In this document: positions 63,971 through 64,000 of the stretch, one piece after another
Numbering within the stretch: position 1 is the first letter of the stretch
Layout: each line of letters starts with the position of its first letter
NCBI RefSeq assembly: GCF_016918565.1
Contig: NZ_JAFFQD010000008.1
Location: 58,147 to 122,146, forward strand
Direction of reading: 5' to 3'
Origin: Desulfogranum marinum
GTDB taxonomy: Bacteria > Desulfobacterota > Desulfobulbia > Desulfobulbales > Desulfobulbaceae
DNA length: 64,000 nt
Notes under the pieces: generated by a model
Databases searched by the model: none
What the model was told of the DNA's origin: nothing
What the model saw: the letters and a program-made list of their open reading frames with translations, nothing else
Made by a program: the position numbers and the translations under genes

Positions 63971-64000
63971 AAACTGGAGAGTTTGATTCTGGCTCAGAAC
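63971..64000 (+). rRNA. rrs: 16S ribosomal RNA, 5' end only
   Basis: AGAGTTTGATTCTGGCTCAG (63978-63997) is the universal 16S 5' primer region with C-to-T in one position. The gene continues beyond the window. Confidence 0.93.

Noticed and set aside
1..64000. CRISPR array, tRNA gene, prophage or integron
   Set aside because: No regularly spaced short repeats, no cloverleaf with a CCA end and no phage structural genes were recognised by eye. The repeats found are few and irregular. A tRNAscan or CRISPR search would settle it.

Overview
The window looks like a chromosomal segment of a Gram-negative, probably sulfur-metabolising anaerobe of the Desulfobulbales/Desulfobacterota type. The support is the gene mix: two molybdopterin genes (mobB, mog), selenocysteine synthase selA, a TakP-like TRAP transporter, an EF-G-like protein, LPS and outer-membrane genes (waaA, an OmpA protein, a beta-barrel), and PilT/PilZ. 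The placement is inferred from protein resemblance, and the genus is not determined. Many of the intergenic repeats are of a kind common in repeat-rich relatives such as the cable bacteria, but that is only an impression.

Layout: 1-2.4 kb holds an FtsX-type permease (partial), its ATPase and an outer-membrane barrel; 2.5-3.5 kb holds mobB and a small membrane protein. At 3.5-5.9 kb lies leuA on the minus strand, behind a complete-looking leucine attenuator (leader peptide, antiterminator option, terminator). Then come ybaK, a decayed TupA-like gene, a YitT permease and an MltF-like transglycosylase (to 9.3 kb), TRAP transporter dctPQM (9.5-12.5 kb), fbp-pepA, a CorC-like CBS protein, an SH3 membrane protein, a DegS-like protease and mgtE (to 20.2 kb). 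At 20.5-29.4 kb are housekeeping genes: purM, mog, EF-G-like, murJ, rsmE, lysA and an Lrp/AsnC regulator.

The accessory part is 29.5-37.2 kb. It holds a YefM/YoeB toxin-antitoxin pair with a frameshifted antitoxin, three copies of a 223-232 bp element with hairpin-forming inverted ends, a decayed REP-associated transposase beside them, a second inverted-repeat family, an OmpA protein, an SLC13 permease and a divergent cytidylate-kinase-like protein. From 37.2 to 41.7 kb are a sensor kinase that lacks the membrane segments expected for its sensor domain, and an unusual three-domain fusion (LuxI/FeeM-like acyltransferase + cyclic-nucleotide-binding + methyltransferase), the most novel protein here. 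At 42.1-47.6 kb are a glutamine amidotransferase-like protein, a flavin oxidoreductase, a YaiI protein and an MscS channel interrupted by an in-frame stop.

The last part is a moxR-DUF58-transglutaminase operon (48.2-52.5 kb), waaA and comEC (53.3-57.2 kb), a zinc-ribbon PilZ protein convergent with pilT, and a tightly packed minus-strand cluster selA, degenerate GGDEF/TPR protein and LOG protein (59.0-63.3 kb). It ends with a ribosomal RNA operon whose three near-identical tandem promoters and boxA precede the first 30 bases of 16S rRNA at the window edge.
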